Part shown: positions 1 through 6,063 of the stretch, in pieces
Layout: every line of letters begins with the position of its first letter
Position numbering within the stretch: the stretch's first letter is position 1
Source of the DNA: CAYSPU01 sp964432995
Lineage (GTDB): Bacteria > Verrucomicrobiota > Verrucomicrobiia > Limisphaerales > JAHDYP01
Direction of reading: 5' to 3'
Length of the DNA stretch: 6,964 nt
Assembly (NCBI GenBank): GCA_964432995.1
Contig: CAYSPU010000289.1
Span: 1 to 6,964 of the forward strand
Notes under the pieces: generated by a model
The model's database searches: none
What the model was told of the DNA's origin: nothing
What the model saw: only the letters and a program-made list of their open reading frames with translations
Made by a program: the position numbers and the translations under genes

Positions 1-43
1 CCCGCACAGGGGACTTGCACCCCATCAGTTCACGCCCATGTCA

Positions 44-134
44 GGCGCACACCAGATGCAGTGAACCCGGCGATGGTGGTCTGGTTGACAGTGTTAGATC
101 GGCGGCGCCGGGTCACTGATCTGGAGCGTTCGGT
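44..134 (+). other. attC-like integron recombination site (left cassette border)
   Basis: The sequence folds into a long stem: 52-57 pairs with 119-124, 59-64 with 113-118, and 66-72 with 106-112. That gives 19 base pairs, all perfect, with two single unpaired bases (G58 and A65) on the same arm, 7 nt apart. The loop is 33 nt (73-105). This is the layout of integron attC sites, whose extra-helical bases lie on one arm. The right-hand box GTTCGGT (128-134) fits the consensus GTTRRRY at 6 of 7 positions. The left-hand box at 44-50 fits RYYYAAC poorly (4 of 7), so this end is degenerate. The arm, loop and bulge sizes match the site at 652-745 almost exactly. A frame open from the window start stops at 62-64 and could be the end of a preceding cassette gene, but I do not recognise it. 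Confidence 0.72.
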
Positions 135-137
135 GAA

Positions 138-173
138 CCAGAGCGTTGCTATCCAGAGCGTTGCTATCTGGAT
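138..173 (+). promoter_or_regulatory. Tandem 15-bp repeat and inverted repeat upstream of the antitoxin gene (possible operator)
   Basis: The unit CCAGAGCGTTGCTAT occurs twice back to back (138-152 and 153-167). The second copy also forms a 7-bp inverted repeat, ATCCAGA (151-157) with TCTGGAT (167-173), separated by 9 nt. It lies 22 bp upstream of the antitoxin start. Type II antitoxins usually repress their own operon by binding such repeats, so an operator role is plausible. Replication slippage could also explain the duplication. No convincing -10/-35 pair was found. Confidence 0.35.
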
Positions 174-195
174 GCTGCGGGAGTAGGGTGTGCGC

Positions 196-390
196 ATGAG
201 CATTCAGGAAATCCATGCCGAAGTTCAGGCGCTGCCGGCAGACGAGCGCAGGCGGTTGGCCGCATTTCTCGTCTCCTTGAGGCACAAGGACTTGACGGAC
301 TATCGTGCGCAGATGGCGGGGAAGATTGACGACGCTTCCCCAGACAAGTGGATCACGCTGGAGGAGATGGATGAGCGGCTGAGTTCCTGA
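196..390 (+). CDS. Putative type II antitoxin (small, first gene of TA pair)
   Basis: A 64-residue acidic/basic mixed protein. The N-terminal part (MSIQEIHAEVQALPADERRR) is of the kind seen in short antitoxins of addiction modules, where a helix with an LPxxER-type motif precedes a second helix. The C-terminal part is acidic (KWITLEEMDERLSS) and would be the likely toxin-wrapping tail. ATG at 196 is preferred over an in-frame GTG at 190 because AGGG at 185-188 sits 7 nt before it. The stop codon is 3 nt before the toxin start, so the two genes are probably translationally coupled. I infer that it neutralises the downstream RelE/ParE-like toxin. It could not be assigned to a named antitoxin family from sequence alone. 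Confidence 0.72.
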   Translation: MSIQEIHAEVQALPADERRRLAAFLVSLRHKDLTDYRAQMAGKIDDASPDKWITLEEMDERLSS

Positions 391-393
391 GCG

Positions 394-648
394 ATGCCTT
401 ACCGATTATTGGTTTCGATCGAGGTGATCGAGTTCATCGAACGTCTCCCCGGGAAGACGCGGGAGGCCCTACGGCGAGCGATTCACGCCATCGGGCGGGA
501 TCCGTTGGGCCGCTCCGACGCGCTGGATTACGACGCGATCGGACGCCGGATACAGATTGCCGTGGTGGGCGAGTACGCCCTGATGTACTGGGTGGATGAG
601 GCGGACCAGCATATCAAGATTCTCGACATTCATGCTTCCGATCGTTAA
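394..648 (+). CDS. RelE/ParE-superfamily toxin-like protein
   Basis: An 84-residue protein with the typical order of a RelE/ParE fold: a first strand and helix (YRLLVSIEVIEFIERLP), a basic second helix (KTREALRRAIHAIGRDPLG), then strands ending in RRIQIAVVGEYALMYWVDE and IKILDIHASDR. The 'GEYALMYWVD...ILDI' pattern is what I associate with this superfamily, whose members are mRNA interferases or gyrase poisons. Which activity applies here cannot be told. The gene starts 3 nt after the antitoxin stop. Its TAA (646-648) is followed 2 nt later by the left box of the right attC-like site, the usual tight packing in an integron cassette. Confidence 0.78.
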   Translation: MPYRLLVSIEVIEFIERLPGKTREALRRAIHAIGRDPLGRSDALDYDAIGRRIQIAVVGEYALMYWVDEADQHIKILDIHASDR

Positions 649-651
649 CGC

Positions 652-745
652 ACCGAACATGCGCTGCAGCGAACCCGGCCATCGCGCTCCGGCTGCAATC
701 CACGCGTCCCGTGGGCCGGCTCGCTGAGCTATTGAGTCGTTCGCC
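652..745 (+). other. attC-like integron recombination site (right cassette border)
   Basis: The left box ACCGAAC (652-658) fits RYYYAAC at 6 of 7; the right box GTTCGCC (739-745) fits GTTRRRY at 5 of 7. GTTCG at 739-743 pairs with CGAAC at 654-658. Between them 663-665 pairs with 727-729, 667-672 with 721-726 and 675-680 with 714-719. G666 and A673 are left unpaired on the left arm, 7 nt apart, with a C674/C720 mismatch. The loop is 33 nt (681-713). Bulge identity (G then A), bulge spacing, arm lengths and loop length equal those of the left site although the loop sequences differ. Confidence 0.78.
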
Positions 746-1162
746 TCAGGAATCCACGGCACTGCTGATGAAGGAGCCGACCGCAGGGCAGGCCCGAGGG
801 GAGTCCGTGAGGAGGGGCTTGGTTGTTTGCCTGGATCCGCGTCATCCGCGTGATCCGCGGTGCTCCCCCGAGAGAGGCCGTCACCTTACCGGCGACCGCG
901 AAGCCGAGCCGAATCTGGGGCACGTCCTTTTGGTTCGAACCGCAGATGGGCGCGGATAGCGAAGGAACGGCGAAGCGCCCGGGACCATGCGCGTTCGGTT
1001 CTCCGCGGTTCATTCGGGGTCGGACGGTGGACCAGGGATGGCGGGTGTCTCGGCTGGGCGGGAGCGTTGGAGGGGGTGGTGGGCCAGCCAGGGCGAACCA
1101 GAGACCGTCTCGGTTTCAACCGGACGCCACCGGCCCGGCATGCCTGACTTCACTGTTGAACT
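746..1162. other. Non-coding stretch with decayed repeats
   Basis: About 420 bp with no convincing gene: the reading frames here are arginine/proline-rich and overlap on both strands, as is usual for untranslated GC-rich DNA. The only structure found is the ATCCGCG repeat at 835-861 and its inverted partner at 939-957. If the integron array continues rightward, the next cassette is non-coding or decayed, since no third attC-like stem was found. Confidence 0.5.
835..957. repeat. ATCCGCG triplet repeat with distant inverted partner
   Basis: ATCCGCGTC, ATCCGCGTG and ATCCGCGGT follow one another at 835-861. At 939-957 ACCGCAGATGGGCGCGGAT is close to the reverse complement of 844-861. The pair could fold into a long imperfect hairpin. 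I recall similar 'ATCCGCGT...ATCCGCGG' strings scattered between genes in Verrucomicrobiota, but cannot check that here. Confidence 0.45.
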
Positions 1163-1393
1163 ATGAGGACGGCGCTCCTTCTGATCACCGTGTCGCTGAC
1201 GACGGTGTCCTGCTCCGGGACTCGGGACCGGTTCCCGGATCCAACGGTCTGGAGGAGGCCCAGGCAGAGAGCCTTCCGAAAATGCCTGCGGGCGCTGGCT
1301 TTCCCTGGTAACAAAGGGCTGTGCCGCGTGTCGCTCCGCCAGTCGAGCTTCCCGACGCCATCGAGATCCATGGCGCGCGCGAGCACAACCTGA
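1163..1393 (+). CDS. Doubtful small ORF with lipoprotein-like signal sequence
   Basis: The 76-residue frame starts MRTALLLITVSLTTVSCSGT, which looks like a short lipoprotein signal: a positive residue, a hydrophobic stretch, then a Cys at position 17 after TVS. What follows is arginine-rich and unlike a folded domain. The last 73 bases overlap the start of uvrA in another frame. No ribosome-binding site is evident. It may be the N-terminal remnant of a lost lipoprotein gene or pure chance. I would not rely on it as a gene. Confidence 0.2.
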   Translation: MRTALLLITVSLTTVSCSGTRDRFPDPTVWRRPRQRAFRKCLRALAFPGNKGLCRVSLRQSSFPTPSRSMARASTT

Positions 1394-4374
1394 AGAACCT
1401 GTCCGTTCGCATCCCGCGCGGCCAGTTGGTGGTGGTGACCGGCGTCAGCGGTTCCGGCAAGAGCACGCTCGCCTTCGACCTCCTCTTCGCCGAAGGCCAG
1501 CGGCGGTTCCTCGACTCGATGAGCGCCTACGCGCGTCAGTTCGTCGAGCAACTCGCCCGCCCCGACGTGGATCTGGTGGCCGGCATTCCCCCGACGGTGA
1601 GCATCGAGCAACGGAATTCCCGCGGCGGCGGCAAGAGCACCGTGGCCACCGTCACGGAGATTCACCATTTCCTCCGGCTCCTGTTCGCCCGGCTGGGAAC
1701 GCCCTATTGCCCCGATTGCCTGATCCCGATCGAAGCCCAGACCCGCGACGGCGTGGCGCAGAGGTTGGCGGCGGAGCTGCGCGAGCGCGGCGATCTGCTG
1801 CTGCTGGCCCCCGTCGTCCGGAACCGCAAGGGTTTTCATGCCGAGGTGGCCGAATGGGCCGCCCGCCACGGCTACGCGGAAATCCGCGCCGATGGCTGCA
1901 TCCACAGCGTCAGCCAACCGTTCCGACTCGACCGCTATCGCGAACACAACGTCGAAGTCGTCATCGGCATCGTCGAGCGCACCAAACGCCGTGCGCTCAC
2001 CGCTCAGGCCCGGCGGCGCATCGACGAGGCACTCGAGGTCGGCCACGGCGCGCTGCTGGCCCTGGACAACCACGGGCAGGTCACGGTGCATTCCACCGAA
2101 CGGAACTGCAGCCGCTGCGGGCGCTCGTTCGAGCCGCTCGACCCCAAGCATTTCAGCTACAACTCGCCCCGGGGCTGGTGCCCGCGCTGCCGGGGTTTCG
2201 GCGAACTCTTCTACCTGCCGGACGTCGATCGCGGCGCCCGCGCGGATGCCATCGAAGAATCCTGGTACGGCTGGCAGGAGGGCGAACGCGAAGTCTGCCC
2301 GGAGTGCGGCGGCCGCCGCCTGAACCCGGTCGCCCGTGCCGTGCGCCTCGACTTCGTCCGCGCGGCCGAGGTTTCCGGGCCTGCAAGACGCCGCCGCACG
2401 TCTGGCCACCAGCCAACCGAGCGCGCGCCCACGCTGGATTTCTTCGCCGACGCGTCCGTGGACGAGGCGCTGGCCTACTTTCGCCAACTCCGTCCGGCGG
2501 GGCGCGCCGCCTTGATCGCACAGGATATCCTCCCCGAGATTCGCGAGCGCCTCCGTTTTCTGCACGAGGTCGGCCTGGGATACCTCCAACTGGGCCGCGG
2601 CGTGCCCACCCTCTCCGGCGGCGAAGCCCAGCGGATCCGCCTCGCCGCGCAGCTCGGCTCCAACCTTACCGGGGTGCTCTACATCCTCGATGAGCCCACC
2701 ATCGGCCTGCACGCCCGCGACAACGAACGCCTCCTCGCCGCTCTCGCCCTGCTGCGCGCACGCGGCAACTCCCTGGTGGTGGTCGAACACGACGAGGCCA
2801 CCATGCGCGAGGCCGATTTCATCATCGACCTTGGTCCGGGCGCGGGGCAACACGGAGGGGAAGTGATTGCCACCGGCAGCCTGCCGGAGCTGCTGCGCCA
2901 CGAAGACTCCGTGACCGGTCAATGCCTCCGCGCCCGGCACACTTACCCGAGTCGGGGCCAACGGCGCCCGGTCCGTCCGCCGGCATCGGGTGCGGCTCCA
3001 GTCGGAGGAACACCGGCTCGTGGTCGCGTGGAGTCGCGTTCGTCAGCACCTCCGCCGGACGGCGAACCGCCCGGCTGGCTGGTCTTGCGCCACGCCGCCA
3101 AGAACAACCTGCGCGATCTCACGGTCCGTTTCCCTCTCGGCCGTCTCATCCTGGTCACCGGGGTGAGCGGTTCCGGCAAGAGCACCTTGCTCCGTGAGTG
3201 CCTCTTGCCCGCCGTGAAAGAGCAACTGCAACGAAGGCCTCACTCCAACGTTCAGGCGGACGCTCGTTCGCCGCACCCTCTCCCGGGGGCAGAGGGTTGG
3301 GATGAGAACCCACCGAACCCATTCGCGCATTGCGCCCCTGAACAGGCAGGTAGGGACGCGCGGCCCCGCGCGTCCAGGCCATCGCGACGAGAAGAAGAGG
3401 AGCGACGCCGACTCGCCGGCTTGCCGACCTCCGACGCGCCGGTTCATGGGGAGGGGACGGGACGAGAGGGCATGAGGCGAGGAGTTGGCGCGGAGGCAAC
3501 TCCGCCCCAGGATCGAGTCCAGGCAGTAGTCACCGGGGCCGAGAGCCTTCGCGCGGTCTACGAGGTCGATCAGTCCCCGATCGGCCGCACACCGCGTTCG
3601 GTGCCGGCCACCTATGTGGGGTTCTTCGATGACATCCGGAGCCTGTTCGCCCAGGTGCCGGAGGCACGGTTGCGGGGATACACGGCCAGTCGTTTCTCGT
3701 TCAACAGCGCCCAGGGACGCTGCCCCGAATGCGAAGGCGCCGGCAGCGTGAAGCTCGAGATGAACTTCCTCCCCCCCGCCTTCGCCCGCTGCGAGTCCTG
3801 CGGCGGACTGCGCTTCAGCCGCGAGACGCTGGATGTCGAGTTCCGCGGCCGCACCATCGCGCAGGTGCTGGAGTTGACGGTGGACGAGGCCTTGGAGTTC
3901 TTCGCGGCGTTTCCGCGGATCCGGCGTCCGCTTCAGGCGCTGCACGACACCGGCCTGGGCTACCTCCACCTCGGCCAGACCAGCCCGACCCTCAGCGGCG
4001 GCGAAGCCCAACGCGTCAAGCTCGTCACCCACCTCCTCGCCGGCCTCAAGGAGGAAGCCGCGGTTTCGCGACCCGCCCGCCCCGAACCCCGCAGCCTGTT
4101 CCTCCTGGAAGAACCAACCATCGGCCTGCACATCGCCGATGTCCGCCTCCTGGTCGACGTCCTCCAGCGATTGGTCGACGCCGGCCACACCGTCGTGGTC
4201 ATCGAACACAACCTCGACCTCATCGCCGAAGCCGACTGGGTGATCGACCTGGGACCGGACGGCGGGAGCGGCGGCGGGCGCATCGTGGCCGAAGGCACAC
4301 CCGAAGAAATCGCGCTGTGCCCGGAATCGTATACCGGTCGTTACCTGCGGCGGTTGTTCAGGAATGCAGCGTGA
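1321..4374 (+). CDS. uvrA: UvrA-family excinuclease ABC subunit A (paralogue with enlarged second half)
   Basis: Tandem ABC ATPase of nucleotide excision repair; UvrA scans DNA and loads UvrB at lesions. First half: Walker A GVSGSGKST (41-49), a UvrB-binding-like region (about 134-250), zinc cysteines C130/C133 with C326/C329 and C263/C266 with C287/C290, signature LSGGEAQ (431-437), Walker B (452-459), H490. Second half: Walker A (614-622), DQSPIGRTPRS (750-760), zinc cysteines C801/C804/C824/C827, signature (891-897), Walker B (926-932), H963. Start is GTG 1321, the first start after an in-frame TAA at 1309. Length 1017 exceeds the usual ~940 residues although the insertion domain between C290 and C326 is nearly absent. 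Two loops are expanded: 540-585 and 638-737, the latter encoded by a repeat element. The second Walker B has Glu930 where Asp is usual. Probably a second UvrA-type paralogue rather than the housekeeping copy. Confidence 0.93.
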   Translation: MPRVAPPVELPDAIEIHGAREHNLKNLSVRIPRGQLVVVTGVSGSGKSTLAFDLLFAEGQRRFLDSMSAYARQFVEQLARPDVDLVAGIPPTVSIEQRNSRGGGKSTVATVTEIHHFLRLLFARLGTPYCPDCLIPIEAQTRDGVAQRLAAELRERGDLLLLAPVVRNRKGFHAEVAEWAARHGYAEIRADGCIHSVSQPFRLDRYREHNVEVVIGIVERTKRRALTAQARRRIDEALEVGHGALLALDNHGQVTVHSTERNCSRCGRSFEPLDPKHFSYNSPRGWCPRCRGFGELFYLPDVDRGARADAIEESWYGWQEGEREVCPECGGRRLNPVARAVRLDFVRAAEVSGPARRRRTSGHQPTERAPTLDFFADASVDEALAYFRQLRPAGRAALIAQDILPEIRERLRFLHEVGLGYLQLGRGVPTLSGGEAQRIRLAAQLGSNLTGVLYILDEPTIGLHARDNERLLAALALLRARGNSLVVVEHDEATMREADFIIDLGPGAGQHGGEVIATGSLPELLRHEDSVTGQCLRARHTYPSRGQRRPVRPPASGAAPVGGTPARGRVESRSSAPPPDGEPPGWLVLRHAAKNNLRDLTVRFPLGRLILVTGVSGSGKSTLLRECLLPAVKEQLQRRPHSNVQADARSPHPLPGAEGWDENPPNPFAHCAPEQAGRDARPRASRPSRREEEERRRLAGLPTSDAPVHGEGTGREGMRRGVGAEATPPQDRVQAVVTGAESLRAVYEVDQSPIGRTPRSVPATYVGFFDDIRSLFAQVPEARLRGYTASRFSFNSAQGRCPECEGAGSVKLEMNFLPPAFARCESCGGLRFSRETLDVEFRGRTIAQVLELTVDEALEFFAAFPRIRRPLQALHDTGLGYLHLGQTSPTLSGGEAQRVKLVTHLLAGLKEEAAVSRPARPEPRSLFLLEEPTIGLHIADVRLLVDVLQRLVDAGHTVVVIEHNLDLIAEADWVIDLGPDGGSGGGRIVAEGTPEEIALCPESYTGRYLRRLFRNAA
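3274..3456 (-). repeat. Intergenic-type repeat element inside uvrA (inverted copy of 5874-6065)
   Basis: Positions 3303-3377 match the reverse complement of 5956-6030 at 70 of 75 bases without gaps. The likeness continues outward on both sides: CACCCTCTCCC at 3274-3284 matches the complement of 6055-6065, and GGTTCATGGGGAGGGG at 3441-3456 matches the complement of 5874-5889 at 15 of 16. The middle (3378-3440) has diverged. The element adds no stop codon and keeps the uvrA frame, encoding a Pro/Arg/Glu-rich stretch within residues 638-737. It lies in the loop after the second Walker A, a spot of variable length in UvrA proteins. Confidence 0.82.
3350..3375 (+). repeat. REP-type palindrome (GTAG + hairpin) within uvrA
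   Basis: GTAG (3350-3353) is followed at once by a perfect 10-bp inverted repeat: GGACGCGCGG (3354-3363) and CCGCGCGTCC (3366-3375). A GTAG/GGAG tetranucleotide before a hairpin is the hallmark of REP sequences served by RAYT transposases. It is the same hairpin as at 5958-5979 apart from the two-base loop. Confidence 0.7.
3481..3503. repeat. Short inverted repeat inside uvrA
   Basis: GGAGTTG (3481-3487) and CAACTCC (3497-3503) form a perfect 7-bp stem with a 9-nt loop, just downstream of the repeat element and still inside the extra coding segment. It may belong to the inserted DNA. Confidence 0.35.
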
Positions 4375-4379
4375 AGAAC

Positions 4380-4445
4380 GGTTGGGAGGTTCACGGTTCA
4401 GGGTTGGGAGGTTCACGGTTCAGGGTTGGGAGGTTCACGGTTGAG
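4380..4445 (+). repeat. Three tandem 22-bp repeats directly after uvrA
   Basis: Units occupy 4380-4401, 4402-4423 and 4424-4445. The first two are identical; the third differs at one base (GAG for CAG at its end). The unit begins GGTTGGGAGGTTCACGG. A partial fourth copy (AGGTTG) follows. The array starts 5 bp after the uvrA stop and ends 31 bp before the pseudopilin start. It has no dyad symmetry strong enough for a terminator. Confidence 0.9.
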
Positions 4446-4476
4446 AGGTTGTCTGCATCTATCTTCCCGCAGTAGA

Positions 4477-5123
4477 ATGCTGCGAATGAGAATACGCCAA
4501 GCTCGGGCAACACGCGCGTTCACTGCAATTGAACTGTTACTGGTAGTCACTGCTCTGGTGATCTTGGCGGCTCTCCTCCTGCCTGCGCTCTTCAAGGCGA
4601 AGGCGCGCTCCGCGCGGGTCGGCTGCATCAACAACATGAAACAGGTTGGCCTCGGCTTCGTGACGTGGGCCAGCGACCAAAACGACTGTTTCCCCATGAA
4701 GGTGTCGTCCACCAACGGAGGAACCAGGGAGCTTGTGGACCCTGGTGGGGCCTTCCCCATTTCCTGGCTCTGTCAAACGAACTGAACACACCCAAGATCC
4801 TGCTCTGCCCTCGGGAGAGGAACCGGCAGTCCGCGACCAACTTCAGCCACGGTCTCGCGGACATTAATGTGAGGTACTTCGTCAACGTCGACGCGGTCCA
4901 CGCCAACGGCTCGGACGTGTTGGTCGGCGACCGGAACATCACCAACCGGGCGTCAGCCGGTCGGCGCTTCGTCAACCTCATCGACGGCACTGTGATTGGC
5001 TGGAACCAGGGGTTGCACGGAGGATGGGGGAACCTCGGCTTGGCGGACGCGAGCGTGCAACGAGTGGTGCACCCGGTGGTTGCGCTTCCTGCAGGTGTCA
5101 CCCATCGGCTGGCGGTGCCGTAG
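4477..5123 (+). pseudogene. Type IV pilin-like (pseudopilin) gene split by a frameshift
   Basis: The first part (ATG 4477; ATG 4486 is an alternative) encodes the prepilin signal AFTAIELL, a hydrophobic helix (LLVVTALVILAALLLPALF) and KARSARVGCINNMKQVGLGF. This is the N-terminus of the pseudopilin family with an H-x-DG-like C-terminal motif, common in Verrucomicrobiota and Planctomycetota. It stops early at 4785. The rest continues in another frame (SNELNTPKILLCP, VLVGDRNITN, HGGWGNLGLADASVQ) to TAG 5121-5123. One extra C in the run at 4755-4758 would join them as ...AFPHFLALSNELN..., about 215 residues. The residue before the cleavage point is Ala, not the usual Gly. It would be an inner-membrane-anchored pilin-like protein of unknown role. 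The shift may be a real mutation or a sequencing error in the C-run. Confidence 0.82.
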
Positions 5124-5142
5124 GCGGCCACGGCCATGCGCT

Positions 5143-5163
5143 GGGCGCCAGCGAGCGGCGCCC
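5143..5163. terminator. GC-rich hairpin after the pseudopilin gene
   Basis: GGGCGCC (5143-5149) and GGCGCCC (5157-5163) form a perfect 7-bp stem with a 7-nt loop, 20 bp after the pseudopilin stop. There is no T-run, so intrinsic termination is uncertain. Confidence 0.3.
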
Positions 5164-5176
5164 GGCGATTGTATAG

Positions 5177-5199
5177 GATCCCGCCGCCGAGGCGGGATC
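5177..5199. terminator. Second GC-rich hairpin upstream of the Uma2-like gene
   Basis: GATCCCGCC (5177-5185) and GGCGGGATC (5191-5199) form a perfect 9-bp stem with a 5-nt loop, followed by only a short TCTT. It may be a weak terminator or a repeat palindrome. The rest of 5200-5355 shows no other structure. Confidence 0.35.
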
Positions 5200-5355
5200 T
5201 TCCCGGAGCCGAAAGAACGCCCGTCCGCAGGGGCGAGAACCGCGCTACGACGGAGGACGAACGAACCCCACCGCCACGTACGCGAGGATCCGGGGCGGGG
5301 ACAAAGGTATCGACAAAGGGGCGCCGCGGGTTTCCTGTCTTTGTCGTTACTGCCC

Positions 5356-5829
5356 ATGAGCGAGCCTTACGAAGAAATCCTGGATGGCCTGCCCATCATT
5401 CGCCTCGCCCCCAGCGGTCGGCACGAACAGATCTGCCGTCGCCTCCACGGGCAGATCGCCGTTCACCTCGCCCCTACCGCCCCCGCCCGACTCCTGCCGC
5501 CGCGGACCGGTGTCGAGTTCGGCCCCGACACCGTTCTTCGTCCCGACCTCGCCATCGTCACGGCGGTCAACGGGAAGCTCTGGCTTGCCGCCGAGGTCAT
5601 CGGCCGCGCGGACCACCAGACGGACACGGTCATGAAGAAGGCCCTCTACGAGGATCGCCGGGTCCCGCGGTTGTGGATGATCGATCCGCGCTACAACAAC
5701 GTCGAAGTCTACCACGCCACCGCCTATGGGCTCATGCTCAAGGGGATCCTGGCCGGGGACGAACTCCTGACCGAACGCCTTTTGCCGGATTTCCAGTTGG
5801 CCATACGGGCGCTGTTTGCCGACGAATAG
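5356..5829 (+). CDS. Uma2 family (DUF820) nuclease-like protein
   Basis: A 157-residue protein with the Uma2/DUF820 pattern, a PD-(D/E)XK restriction-endonuclease-like fold. The core can be read as LRPDLAIV (Asp), then LAAEVIG (Glu), then MKKALYEDRRVPRLWMIDP (Lys), followed by NNVEVY and a C-terminal segment ending LLPDFQLAIRALF. The family is strongly expanded in cyanobacteria and in some soil phyla; its biological role is not established. ATG 5356 starts the recognisable N-terminus (MSEPYEEILDGLPIIRLAPS); the open frame extends upstream without stop but reads as arginine-rich non-coding DNA. No clear ribosome-binding site. It is somewhat shorter than the roughly 185-190 residues I associate with the family, mainly at the N-terminus. 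It stands alone between non-coding regions. Confidence 0.85.
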   Translation: MSEPYEEILDGLPIIRLAPSGRHEQICRRLHGQIAVHLAPTAPARLLPPRTGVEFGPDTVLRPDLAIVTAVNGKLWLAAEVIGRADHQTDTVMKKALYEDRRVPRLWMIDPRYNNVEVYHATAYGLMLKGILAGDELLTERLLPDFQLAIRALFADE

Positions 5830-5900
5830 GTGCAAGACGGCTGACTCTCTCCGAACCTCTGCATGCATCCCTCCCCCTCCCCTTGAACCTCCTGTTAGAG

Positions 5901-5926
5901 GTAGGGACGCCCGACCTCGGGCGTCC
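5901..5926 (+). repeat. REP-type palindrome (GTAG + hairpin)
   Basis: GTAG (5901-5904) precedes a perfect 10-bp stem, GGACGCCCGA (5905-5914) with TCGGGCGTCC (5917-5926), and a 2-nt loop. Confidence 0.72.
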
Positions 5927-5957
5927 GGCAGTCCCCTGGGACGAAACGCGGTGGTCT

Positions 5958-5983
5958 GGACGCGCGGAGCCGCGCGTCCCTAC
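5958..5983 (-). repeat. REP-type palindrome (GTAG + hairpin), opposite orientation
   Basis: On the minus strand GTAG (5983-5980) precedes a perfect 10-bp stem, 5970-5979 with 5958-5967. It matches the REP inside uvrA at all stem positions. Confidence 0.72.
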
Positions 5984-6063
5984 CTGCCTGTTCAGGGGCG
6001 TAATGCGCGAGTGGCTTCGGCGGGTTCTCACCCCATCCGTCTCCCCCTCGGAGGGGGAGAGGG

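Larger units (their letters stand above)
129..739 (+). mobile_element. Putative integron gene cassette carrying a toxin-antitoxin pair
   Basis: The 611-bp unit runs from the cleavage point in the left site (between G128 and T129) to the one in the right site (between G739 and T740). The left border reads GTTCGGTG (128-135). Its exact reverse complement CACCGAAC lies at 651-658, just after the toxin stop codon. In true cassettes these two boxes come from the same site on the excised circle, so this match supports a real cassette rather than two unrelated palindromes. The cargo is a two-gene type II toxin-antitoxin module, a common cargo of sedentary chromosomal integrons. No integrase gene is visible, so this may be the edge of a larger array or an isolated cassette cluster. 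Confidence 0.68.

Noticed and set aside
9..23. GGGG/CCCC mini-hairpin near the window start
   Set aside because: Only 4 bp, expected by chance in GC-rich DNA.
85..90. TTGACA as a -35 box for the toxin-antitoxin operon
   Set aside because: It lies in the loop of the left attC-like stem and no -10-like sequence occurs at 16-18 bp spacing.
823..1311. 162-residue open frame after the cassette
   Set aside because: Its start (MFAWIRVIRVIRG) is only the translation of the ATCCGCG repeat, and the rest has no motif.
1150..2961. 603-residue open frame on the minus strand opposite uvrA
   Set aside because: It is antisense to a clearly conserved uvrA; its composition (Ala/Gly/Val-rich, no motif) is what GC-rich codon bias produces on the opposite strand.
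3274..3540. uvrA as a pseudogene disrupted by the repeat
   Set aside because: The frame is intact throughout and all ATPase and zinc motifs before and after the insert are present.
3043..4416. 457-residue open frame on the minus strand opposite the second half of uvrA
   Set aside because: Antisense shadow of uvrA with no recognisable domain.
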